Origin: Adiantum capillus-veneris
Taxonomy: Eukaryota; Streptophyta; Polypodiopsida; Polypodiales; Pteridaceae
Assembly: GCA_014529385.2 (NCBI GenBank)
Contig: CM043942.1
Location: 64,079,184 to 64,143,183 of the forward strand
Reading direction: 5' to 3'
DNA length: 64,000 nucleotides
Part shown: positions 13,301-22,489 of the stretch, one piece after another
Layout: each line of letters starts with the position of its first letter
Numbering within the stretch: the first letter of the stretch is position 1
The notes under the pieces: model-generated
Told to the model about the DNA's origin: nothing
The model's input: only the letters and a program-made list of their open reading frames with translations
Databases searched by the model: none
Translations under genes and position numbers: made by a program

Positions 13301-13540
13301 ATGACAGATACTCAAGCTTACAGTAATTGTTGGAAGGGTTATTGGGCTGTCAACTATAAGGACCCACAAGTGTGGGAAACTATAGATGCAATTGTTTGGT
13401 CCTGGAGACCCAACAAAGAAGGACCATTTTCTAGAATAAAGATTCCAGAAAGACATGCTCTAAAAGCCAAAGAAGGCCTCACTCGTGCACATCAGCCACA
13501 CTTGGATCAAAGTTCAGATATGGTATCAAATGTGGAGTAG
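10313..13540 (+). CDS. DUF7869-type protein, probable DDE-like transposase (1075 aa)
   Basis: This is the longest intact reading frame in the window and has no internal stop. Residues ~8-80 resemble the DUF8039-type domain of plant En/Spm-like proteins (glycine turns, then a hydrophobic LP-P motif and a Trp). Cys-rich clusters at ~275-285 (CxxCCxxxCC) and CxxC at 470-473 could bind zinc. The core at ~528-735 has three spaced acidic blocks: HDKMD (529-533), LDNCAGENKN (670-679) and GHTHEDIDAMFSR (706-718). These are the hallmark strings of DUF7869 proteins and are consistent with an RNase H-like DDE/D fold (inference). A C-terminal region ~944-1035, rich in Trp and with VHQGDF and PVWLAM, resembles a small barrel such as a BAH or chromo-like domain. 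Start: the only ATG after a good splice acceptor. Upstream lies array 2; no matching array is visible downstream. It could instead be a domesticated host gene. Confidence 0.8.
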   Translation: MDFESGEKVHMILDNEIVGIGCVCRTDPDSTCGGTKIGLGNVSILVEECLKDVVLPFPTMDTSSLQGSLWSAVRWSKLLLQSFVLNGNLIDPHESYNGDEEHDHSDPLVTDAIPMTSPEFEAMIRESWRNQRVLLKDDTMMQTMNEGTILYVFPHDYVNFQELGPDCVGVGIERENASIHDVVEVGSITLLKWPIKQTTMLNGSPLQRFVPVDGMHATYEDVSNDGNVGKKLDGSNVVQLSRKRRYTFMNRTQKSKAAPASTFYLSNKSIQRVSCIDCCAQKCCQFADRDMVTRLRQQFWGESQKSRTNYVYDVLSICYQKDEKSRYQFRLNGSIVCCRAWYELHGIPKTSFYRYKENFENGVRQYVHGNTCTLRRGLQHTSLARALLNEFVENNSEKMPHRSRTLLDGSRETQLVIPSTYKQVDILCEINTTLDQMGYEKKLSQSSFGRIWNKEYPHVTLTKTSEFSKCNICSSIKARLEAKPSLEERALLLREREVHMAQQKSCRSLYYAWRTYSETQPQKYVCIIHDKMDQKKTAIPRLRIVPKGVDSGYNLQVALIGMITHGHGEGHYGHFVLNGLWPADPNLTIGSIANCLHNLERIDKHPLGDLVTNGLPRSNISLLHALNSRDALDYHNLSDGKEPIVQSSEIAEEELGSTFRRLPENLLLQLDNCAGENKNRYLFAYLSMLVARGVFKTIQLGFLMVGHTHEDIDAMFSRFSEKLRVTQTYTLPHLMDTLRNSSSSSPAPFFLTKIPDFKQYCDGYLCDGQDILVGHSKPLQFRFFMQDETPMMQYKAHVGVSSWSGSIRLWKTDTEGKPMLPHGDPPLVQMAEYVKAHEEVILGLKNYIKFWKNLGNGSSIPRYYRPVIDYWSKVIEEIGKAIISEGVLYEMFWPKTQEYSHLQSTTMNLQQGAKRFLGLEELNDHFCGPQRDRPREEFDPMSDVHQGDFLMLVPSDTEIYPVWLAMALSDIDNEPTSPNYRKLLIQYWAPCARKSGMTDTQAYSNCWKGYWAVNYKDPQVWETIDAIVWSWRPNKEGPFSRIKIPERHALKAKEGLTRAHQPHLDQSSDMVSNVE

Positions 13541-13819
13541 AATTATGTGGAGCTTCTATTGTGACTATACTAGTCAATTTGTAAACAAAATCTTTTTTGT
13601 ATCTTCCTTTGTTTTATGTAATTTATAGTTATTATTCAAATCCATGTGTTGTACATCCTCTTGACTTTTGGTGTTTATCAACACCACAATCCTATGAGAT
13701 TTTCACTTTATTTACTAGCCACACACCTCAATTTTTCCCACTTTAAGTGGAAAATTCCCAAATTACATGAATTCGGTCGATTTGGAGATTCCCATAATGT
13801 GAGATTTTTACCAAAATAC
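13541..13819. other. 3' flank of the DUF7869 gene
   Basis: AT-rich sequence with T-runs and AATTTATAG-like possible poly(A) signals. It contains no copy of the GGTCCACCACTTGTCCAA core on either strand, in sharp contrast to the 5' side. Confidence 0.5.
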
Positions 13820-14455
13820 CTAATATGGTCTTTTCTCCTTTACATTTGGATGGAGACAATCCATAAACTCACACACTTTAAAGAAATCCGCCGAAGGTAC
13901 TTGGGATGCCACCTCCAATTCAACCCAAATCCCTTTGAAATGGTGAAAAAACTCTTGAAAGCTAGCATGAACATCTTGCTGCAAACCTCTTAATTTTGTT
14001 GTTGCTTCTGTTGTGGTTAGTTTTTTTCCAAACCTCTCAAAAATTGCCTTCTTCACCTGCTCCCATGTTTTTTTTTGTCTTTCTCTAAACCTTCAAACCA
14101 CTCACAAGCTTCTCCTTTTATTGCAAGAGGAAATACATTAATCTTTGCTTCATCATTCATGATGTGCATGCCAAGCGTATGCCACTCAAAGTCAGCAATC
14201 CAATCCTTCACATCCTCCTTCCCTGTGAACACTGGCCGACTATATGCTATCCCTTTGAAGTCACTTCTCCGTTGCATCAGTAACTCCACAAAAGCTGAAG
14301 TCTTGCACGTCAATCAAACCACCACTTTTTTTCAATGATGCTTGAGCTTCATAGACAAACTGCTTCACTTGAGTGCACGACCAGCAAAGTTTTGCTCGCC
14401 AACGGGATCGCCAAAGGATGATGGAGAACAAGACGTCGTGCACAGACTCATACAC
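13820..14455 (-). pseudogene. Gag fragment of an LTR retrotransposon (Retrotrans_gag-like), frameshifted
   Basis: Two adjacent minus-strand frames together look like the N-terminal part of a Ty3-type gag. The upstream part (14313-14053) has an acidic WIADFEW block and GEACEWFEGL; the downstream part (14056-13820) has KKAIFERFGKK and a LRGLQQ...ASFQEFFHHF stretch, the usual pattern of the Retrotrans_gag domain. The two frames meet at a T9-10 run at about 14067-14076, so a homopolymer indel explains the break. No protease or reverse transcriptase follows. This is a decayed fragment; the family beyond 'gag' is not resolved. Confidence 0.6.
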
Positions 14456-14960
14456 CTAGAAACCTTAACACAACACAAGTTATTCCATTAATTTTCTCAC
14501 CTCACTCACCACCACTCAAAATCTCAATGAAAATACTACCCACAAGATTAATTCAAAACCCAAACACCTCGACCTACAAGCCCTTGCCTACCCGCAGATA
14601 TTACAAGGTGAGTCAAGTTGATCAACAATTGAAATCACACTTGATGGTGTCCCAAATATACACAAAAAAACATTAAAAAATAAAAAAACTCCAGCCAAAA
14701 AAGTCCTCTCTCAAACCATTGCAAATACTTCACTAAACTCCACTCTGCTCGACTCTTTGGAGTAGCGCCAACCCTAATGGCATCGATACAGGGTCACATA
14801 GTCTTGCAGAAAGCCGCACCTTCTTACCTCAATTCCTCGTGCACACACATCCATGGAAACCTCAGAACTTCCATAGAATCTCCCAAGTGAAAAATTGAAG
14901 AGAGAAAGCTCTCATTCACTCCTCCACACACTGGAAAATAGGACGCAAACGCGACGGGAC
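14456..14960. other. Gene-free stretch upstream of the gag fragment
   Basis: Relative to the minus-strand gag this would be its 5' leader. I could not identify a primer-binding site or LTR ends. Nothing else is seen. Confidence 0.4.
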
Positions 14961-15535
14961 TGCACTAGACCACCTGTAGGAACCCTGCTTCCTCCTACAC
15001 ATAGAGAGGTGAAAGTTCCAAGACTTGGCTTCAAAAATTCTTCCTCATCTTTAACAGTCACCACACCGTGAGTGATGTGGCAATTTGAAGTATTTTCACA
15101 CCATTTTTGGGTAGTTTTTGACCTTTTGGGCCCAGTTTTGGCCTGTTTTGACCCCTACGGGCATTTTTCTCTAAAAAACCTCAAACAGACTCGAAAATTC
15201 ACCAAATTTTGAATGCTTGATCTTTGATACCCAAATTTATTTTCCATTGCACTAGACCACCTGTAGGAACCCTTCTTCCTCCTACACATAGAGAGGTGAA
15301 AGTTCCAAGACTTGGCTTCAAAATTCTTCCTCACCTTGAACACTCACCACACTGTGAGTGATGTGGCGATTTGAAGCATTTTCACACCATTTTTGGGCAT
15401 TTTTTGACCTTTTTTGGGCCCAGTTTTGGCCAGTTTTGACCTCTAACTGGCATTTTTCTCTAGAAAACCTCAAAAAAACTCCAAAATTCACCAAATTTTG
15501 AATGCTTGATCTTTGATACGCAAATAATTTTCCAC
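14961..15535. repeat. Tandem duplication of a 286-bp unit
   Basis: TGCACTAGACCACCTGTAGG occurs at 14961 and 15247, and the following ~285 bp match closely, including the CACCACACCGTGAGTGATGTGGC segment and the AAATTTTGAATGCTTGATC end. It could be part of an LTR or leader of the neighbouring gag element, but no TG...CA ends are evident. Confidence 0.85.
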
Positions 15536-16400
15536 ACATCCCCACATTCCATTTTTGACCACTTTAGGGTGGTGCATGCATCACCTCATATCAGGCATCG
15601 GTAATAGATAGTTACCGCATGTACCAACCTTCTCGGGCGGGTTGAGGGTGCCCACACCTCCCACTTGAACTATTTAAATTCTAGAATGATAAAAAAAATC
15701 CCTATAACCAAAATAAGCCACATGGAACCATATCTAAGGTGTCGACACACTATCCATGCATGTATGTGTGTTTGACTGTCGTCATGCAAGCATCACTATT
15801 TACAATTTTTACACGTCGCATATTTTTTAAAACTTGAAACCACTTTGAAAATCTCCCAAATTCATGTATTTACATCCCCTTATAAATATTCCCATGCATA
15901 TAGATGCTACTATGTACACGCCAAAAGTGGTATATCACTGGTTATCATGATCAGACAATGTGTCAATTACCTCCGCATCCCAGTTGTGTCTAGGTACTAG
16001 AAAGAGTACCAGAATGGTGCCTTGCTCATAATGACAAGGTTATAAACCAAGCAGTGGACTTAAAAACTAAAAAACTAGAGTCATTCAAGATACAGGTAGA
16101 AATCCTATTAGGCACCAAGCCAACATACCAATGTATGAAGGATATCCAACGTTAGATTAAAGATATGTTGATACAAATGCAAATTGCCAAAGGAATTCTT
16201 GATCAAAGGGTCAGGATTTTACTAGAGAATAATGTGACTAGGAATCAAGGACCCAAGACCAGAATGACTCTCAGTGAGCATGAGAAGCATTTAATGACCA
16301 TGTTCTATCTGTCCTTGATCTCTAGAAAGATGATGCAAAAGGAGAATTAGATGACCATGAACTTTTTGGAGCTTGTTCTTGATTCTTCGGCCCTCTTTCA
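15536..16400. other. No gene recognised
   Basis: Mixed sequence. A 61-codon open frame at 16165-16350 on plus is hydrophilic but matches nothing I know. Together with the frame just downstream it may be remains of one coding region. Confidence 0.4.
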
Positions 16401-16493
16401 TGTCATTCTAGCCACATAAGATGAATTACCTCGCTTCTTTCCAACACTCTATCCACCTCACACTGAGAAGAAAACCAATAGCACTATTTTTAG

Positions 16494-16886
16494 ATAGAAA
16501 ATGGACTCAAAGTCTTGTATGAGGAAGTCTCAATAGAATGGTTGGAATGGAATCAAGCGTTGCAAGACACACTAAAGAAGAAAGTAGTCAGAGAGCTTAT
16601 TACTATTCTACAAAAGTTTCAACTCGTAATGGGTCAATGGAAGGTGCAAATGAGAAGCCTCATGAAGATCACGAACCAGCATCTTGAGTCGATAGTTGAG
16701 GCCTCTGAGATTCTAGAAAAAGAACTAGCTAGCAAGGCGATCTTTGAGCCACAACTCAAAACAATGGTTGAAATCTTGTTTGAAGCACTCATTAATCATC
16801 CATTACCTCAAGGATGGATGCACACTACATCATACTATCATAAGTTGGCCAAGGCTAGGTTAACGAGGTGTAAACACACTTTGTAG
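16494..16886 (+). pseudogene. Possible coding relic, unknown family
   Basis: An open frame of ~125 codons without a clear ATG at its start (it is open upstream through GLKVLYEEVSIEW). The product is charged and helical-looking, with LEW, HLESIVEASEILEKELASKA and a C-terminal HPLPQGW. No domain is recognised. The 61-codon frame 150 bp upstream, separated by stops, could be the same decayed gene. Chance ORF is the alternative. Confidence 0.3.
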
Positions 16887-16889
16887 GAT

Positions 16890-19320
16890 TCAAACACAAA
16901 GACATGGAATCCCCTCGCACCCTATGAAGTTGAGATGAAGACAGCTAGGAAGGACCAATTAGAGAAAAAATCACTGTTTAGCTTAATTTAGAAAGAGAAT
17001 TCCGGGTCTAGCACTTTAGAGGAGTCCAAGGCACCACGTAAAAGAAAGAGGGAACCAGACAAGAAGAAGGTTTATTGACACTAGCTAGACTATTGGTGTC
17101 TGGCACTCGCCTTTTACAAAATGAAGTAGTTCCAATGGTTTTAGTAATGCATCCAAAAAAGCAGCCTATGATGACATAGGAGAGCTCAATGCGCAAATAC
17201 ACAAGATCAAGGAAGCAACCGAGCTACTAAATTAAACATCACAAAAGTAGTGTAGCTACTAAATCTTGGTACATACCAACATTAGGAAGAGTGTGGTTCT
17301 AGGATGGCCTCTTTATTTAGTAGTTTAAGGAAATCAAACCTCGAGTATTAAGAAATCAATCAAAGTATAGCTCTTGAATTCAAATAGACTAAACGGCTAG
17401 TTTGTTTGAATTCAAAATTTTCCCCCAAAATAAATTTAAAATCTAACGAGGAAAAATATATTGTGTAAATCAAAGATCGTATGTGGGAGGTATGGAAGAT
17501 TGAAAATCATAAAGTTGTCCACCCCACTCTTACACCTCTCTTACACACCTACCATTCTTGCACACATGGTATCCATCTATTTGTCAAAATGTAAATTGCC
17601 TCCACAATCTCATGGCAAATAAAGAGGACCTCTTAGAACCCATCCTCTTCCTTATGAAATTCAAGAAAGGGGAGGAGGAATCTAGAAGGAGGGAATAACC
17701 ATTTGTAGGCAGCTAGCAGATTCCACTAAAGGCTTCTAGAGGAAGTAACCAAAGAATTTACCACAGTAACTAATAGTGCATAGCTAGTCAAAAACCAATC
17801 TAAGGACTATAAATAGGACACATTACTCATTTCTAACTTTTTGGATCCATAGATCTCTAGACTTATCTAACTCCAAGACTTGTAATTCTATCTTAATCCA
17901 TTGCTTGGCATCCTTGTGTAAGTCGATTGCCAAGACTCATCATATCGATGCTTGCAAAGTGAGAACCACAAACATAAAATGTCAATCCGTGGGCATAGCT
18001 GACCCAACTAGTGCATGAAGGCTACAAGAGATAGCTAATCTCTTGGAAAACCAAATTATAATAGGCTCTTGTTTAGATCAATCTCAAATGTGTGTCAAAC
18101 ATGAAATGGCACTTTCCTTACAGCAAGCTTAACCCGATGAATTCATATATCTATGATGCTCCTAATGCAATGAAACTTACTACCTAGAATGTGTAGAGTA
18201 TCCTCGACATCCCCATATGCTCAAAATTCATTTTTGACACTTAGAAACAATCACGCTTAAGATAAATAACCGATTTTGGATAGGTCATTTTTAGCCTCCA
18301 AAGCACTCTATAGCTTCCTTAGGATGTGCTCTATCTATGCCTGTCAAAAATCAGTTTAGATGCATATATTGTGCATAGGGAATGAAAATAACTTGTAGAT
18401 GAGCGTGAGTAAAAACACAACTTCATTGCATAAACTTTACATGAAAATGAAGATCTTTCACCTGCGAGCGCATATGTATGCTCAGAATCACAATGCAACA
18501 GATAACTCATAGTACTGTATTACAACATACGCTCACTTTAATTATCTAAAAATTTAGGTCAAAAGTTACAAAAAATGGCTTTTATACCTTAGCCAACGTT
18601 TAAGAAATGGATTTCTAGCTAATTGGGCTCAATAATAAGGCTTAGAAAATGCATTTTAATTATAACTTTGGAAGCCCTTGGCCCCTTTAAATTCTTTGGC
18701 GATCAATAATAATACAACATCTTTAGAATTTTACGAGGCTTCCCATTAATGATGAAGTTTTGATACAATCAATAGGGATAAAAAAATAGGGATGTTGATG
18801 CTTTTGTTAGTTGAACAGCTAACGTTCTGCCCTCCTTGATTGTGTCGTGCACAGTCCACAGCTACTTAGGGTGCTAAATAGTGGTCGGGCTTTGTGGTTT
18901 CAATCCTCTTGGCATGTTATTCTAGTCCTTGTTGATAGTACTTGAATCAAAGTTATTTGTATTCTGTATACATAAACTGCATGGTGATTTTGTTCTTTTG
19001 CTAAATAGGTTACAAAATGAGCTCGCACAATCGTGATGAGTGGGCCAAAGATTTTTCTTCTATATGTGAGAAATTCTGTATAGAACAGTTCTTCAAATGT
19101 TTTCATGTAGTAAGAGGGTAAGAACATCACCGTGGCATAAAAAACATGGAGAACTTCAAGGTTGCCGTGACAAATCATAGCATTAGAAAATTTCGGAGGT
19201 CGATCATTTGGAGGGCCTTGTAAGAAATTGTATTTCTCTCTCTAGAAACTTTTTTCAAAATGCACTTGCACCTTGTGAATACATCCAAAAGGACAACCAG
19301 ACACTCTAAAAAGTAGATTT
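16890..19320. other. Gene-free, moderately AT-rich stretch
   Basis: No open frame with protein-like character, no obvious tandem repeat and no terminal inverted repeat pair was found by eye. Probably old, diverged transposon sequence. Confidence 0.4.
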
Positions 19321-19324
19321 ATAT

Positions 19325-20085
19325 TCCCAATCGTCCTTGAAAACGGTCACTTTTTTATTTAATGCGATCGTCTTTTTCAGGAGGCAGGTGCGGCGCATTC
19401 AATGCAGCTTACGTCATCACTGAAAGTTGAACAGTCACAAACTATCAAATAGTGATAGATTTTGAGGTTTTTGACACCACTAATGCGTTCGGAACGCCAA
19501 AATACCCTAAAAACGAATGTCTACTTGTCTCATTCCGACAACCAGAGAGGAAAAAAATGTCAAAAAACCCCAAAAAATGGGCTTTTTACTTAAGGCGCGC
19601 GAGGAGGCATTCTAAAATTCTAGAATGCCCCCCTGCGCGCCATTAGTACAAAGCTCCTTTTAGTGATTTTTGGACACTTATCTTTCAAGCAAGCCCCTTT
19701 TTAAAGGTTTTTTGACATTTTCCTCTCAAAAAGCTCCCTAAAAGAGGAAAAAAAGTGCTTTTTACTAACGGCGCGCAAGGAGGCATTCCAAAATTTTGGA
19801 ATGCCCCTTCGTGCGCCGTTAGTAAAATGTTCTTTTAGGGGTTTTTGACATTTTTTGCCTCTTTCGATGTCGGAGCGAGGCAATTGGACATTCATTTCTA
19901 GGATATTTGGGCGTTCCGGACGCATTGACAGTATCAAAAGTTTCAAAATTTTCCACTTGACAGTTTTGTGACTTTTTGAGTTCTAGTGATGACGTAAGCC
20001 GTATCAAATGCACCGCATCTACCTTCTGAAAAAGGTGCTCGCATTAAATGAAAGAGAGTGATCGTCTTTAAGGACCACTAGATTA
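19325..20085. mobile_element. Long inverted-repeat (foldback/MITE-like) element with nested hairpins
   Basis: The left arm (~19325-19640) and right arm (~19770-20085) are inverted copies: TATTTAATGCGATCG pairs with the right-side CATTTAATGCGAG strand, and GCTTACGTCATCAC (left) matches GTGATGACGTAAGC (right). Each arm carries its own hairpin: GGCGCGC...GCGCGCC at 19594-19641 and GGCGCGC...GTGCGCC at 19771-19818, with an AT-rich tip (TTCTAAAATTCTAGAA / TTCCAAAATTTTGGAA). The loop between them has a degenerate ~50-bp direct repeat. There is no coding capacity; the short frames in the arms mirror each other. Target duplications are not resolved because the outer ends are diverged. Confidence 0.8.
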
Positions 20086-20089
20086 TTAA

Positions 20090-21110
20090 ATGAGGAGAGG
20101 GACACCTTTTATATTTTTGTTAATATCAATCTATTTTTCTACGTAACGTAGGCTCTTCTCTCATTGGAGGAGCTTATTTTCCTCTCTCTTCCAAAAGGCC
20201 CTCCAAAAGACCTCCGAAATCTCCTAATGCATAACCCTTTATTGCCTTTGAGGAAGGACATCCGGGCTACATCTGTTTGCACCACGTGATGGAAGGTTTG
20301 TAGGCATGTAGATAGCATCTTCAAGATCTTGAACACCATAATGTAGGCACAGTCTGGTATTCCATGGAAGAGCTAGATAGTTGCTGAGAGGCTTTCCACC
20401 ATGTAGTCTTTAATGGGATTGCCATTTGGTGGGGTTGGGAACCTTGGATAGTTTAGCAAGGTTGGCCTCTTCTACTATACGATAGAGTGATATTTCCAGC
20501 TTCAAACTCTTGAAATTGGAAACTTCACAGAATCTTGTTTTATACTTGGTGGTGCAATGGAGTACAAGGTGAGATACCTAGGGTGGCAGCTCAACTAGAT
20601 CTCTCACCGTTTACGATGTACCATTGAGATATCCTTGAGCAAGCTTTCTTTTATTTGTAATAGTTTGAATTGGATGAATGGGAAGGGAAGACCCTATTAA
20701 TTCCATTCTTCATTTATATTTATCGAAGCGAGAAGATTGACATTGATGGAATACACGATCCTATCCTCCCACTGCATAGCTCGGGGGGTTCACCTCTAAG
20801 ACATGTAAGTTACCACGTGAGTTCAAATGACTGGGTTTTTTAATTGCCAGTATTTTAAAATTTTAGAAGGATTGTATTAATAAAAGGGTTTTTTCACTTG
20901 ATTTGAGAGAATAACACGTAAGTTTTTGGGAAAAAAGGGGGTCATTTTATTGCCTTAAAAACATGTAAGTAAAGGGATTTTTTAAATACCCTTTTGAACG
21001 CACATTATATGAATAGTTTCTTGAACCTGCACCCCTCAAGCTGCATAGCTTCTTTCCACATTTTCTCTTGTTCATCTTACACTTGTTTCTTTAGTGTGGC
21101 CTCTTCATCT
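20090..21110. other. No gene recognised
   Basis: Between ~20810 and 20990 there are ACATGTAAGT / ACACGTAAG motifs next to AAAGGGNTTTTT tracts. They resemble the repeat pair at 22170 and 51945 and may be another diverged member of that family. Confidence 0.4.
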
Positions 21111-21114
21111 GTGG

Positions 21115-22170
21115 TTAATATTTTGAATGGAGTGAGGGTCTGGCTTCTTCTTTGTCGCTTTCAAGTGCCTTTGATGCGGCAACAGTCTCTGTGTTTGCCT
21201 CTTTTTCCAAGACATTGACAAATCTTCTCCTTAATCTTGTGGCCATCGGTGGTTCCCTAGTTTGTACTTCTTCTTTGTCATCATTTTTACATGCTAGCCA
21301 TAATTTTTTTTTTGGGATTGACGATAGGTGGTCTGTCTGGCCAATAGCATGATACGCTATCCTGGTGAGCACTTCTTGATATGTTTTTTTGTCTTATTTA
21401 CATGTGTTAGGGTGGTATGAATATAGTGGGCATGGTTGAATTTGGTGGGTCCCTCTTTCTTGGATGCTTGTGTGAAGGTAGAAGCCATTGCGTGCTCATT
21501 GCGTGACTCGAAACAATGTACCTTGGTGGGCTCTTTGTGGTGACATGGAGGCGTTGATGGTAGAGTCTAAGTGCCCACTCTATCTCCTTTTGTTTGAGAT
21601 TTGAGAATGATGTGGATTTTCTAGTGAATATGTCAGGGGTAGGCAGTTGGCGGTCTTTCATTGGCTTTCCCACCTTGGGTAGTCTTAAGGAATCTGCTAC
21701 GTACTTGATCTTCTGTGATATTCACTTCTACGTGAGTGCATTCAAATATGAAATAGTAGCATGGCCCTCGTTAGTGATTCTATGTATCAATTCATAAGAT
21801 CTTTTGTAGTCTACACCACATGGTTCCAGCTGGATGGATTCTATGAGACCAATCTTCTCCCATAGTGGTCTAACTGCATCTTCTTTCACTAGGTCTTGAG
21901 CTTCTATGGGCAACATTTGCAATTTCACCCTAGATCCTTGTGCAATTTTGAATATGCCATCATATATTGTGACATGTTTTCTCTCTAGCTATTCTTTGGC
22001 CAACCATCTAGCATTTTCCTCCTTTAGAGAATCTTCTTCTATCTAGTATGATGGAAGCTTGTCCAGCTTTGCCTTCATAGTTTTCTTGTTTGGAGCTCCC
22101 AAAGTTGATGAGAGAGATCTTGAGAGAAAACCACCAAATATTAGCCTTGTTTCAACATTTTCCAACAAGT
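21115..22170 (-). pseudogene. Decayed coding region of unknown family
   Basis: Reading minus from ~22170, one frame stays open for long stretches: LIFGGFLSRSLSSTLGAPNK, then IEEDSLKEENARWLAKE, HVTIYDGIFKIAQGSRVKLQ, and PLWEKIGLIESIQLEPCGVD. It is interrupted by at least three in-frame stops (after KLPSY, after WLAKE, near NALT) and then continues with shifts through 21673-21407 and 21372-21115. The acidic, amphipathic composition is protein-like and unlike the flanks. I do not recognise the family; a retroelement gag-like protein is possible. Its 5' end abuts the dispersed repeat at 22170. Confidence 0.5.
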
Positions 22171-22485
22171 AGAAAAGCTAATAAAGCAATCATGGTGCAC
22201 TCTCAAGGAGTCCACTTTGAAAAAAATTCACATAGCACGTGCAGACAAGAGGTATTTAAATAATCCCTTACTTGTATATTTTAGGGTACTATATGTACCC
22301 CTCCTGTATGCATTTTTGTAAAAAAATAGCCCTTATGTATGAAATTTTTTTCTTTCTCAATTAGAAAACCCTTAATGTAAGAACAATGTTTTGTAAATGT
22401 ACCTAATATAAATTCTTATTTTGTTTGCACGTGCTAACTTATATATTTCCTAGCGAATGCCTTGGGGGTGCACTAAAAACACAAT
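22170..22485 (-). repeat. Dispersed ~300-bp repeat, copy 1
   Basis: Matches the reverse complement of 51945-52205: AGTCCACT, TATGTACCC, TGTATG/TACGTATG, TAGCCCTTATGTATG, ACCTAAT, GCACGTGCTA and ATATTTCCTAG occur in the same order. It carries GCACGTGC at both ends and no coding frame, so it behaves like a small non-autonomous element. Ends are not precisely defined. Confidence 0.75.
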
Positions 22486-22489
22486 TTTT

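Noticed and set aside
14961-15535. LTR pair of the gag element
   Set aside because: Adjacent tandem copies with no internal region between them, and no TG...CA ends.
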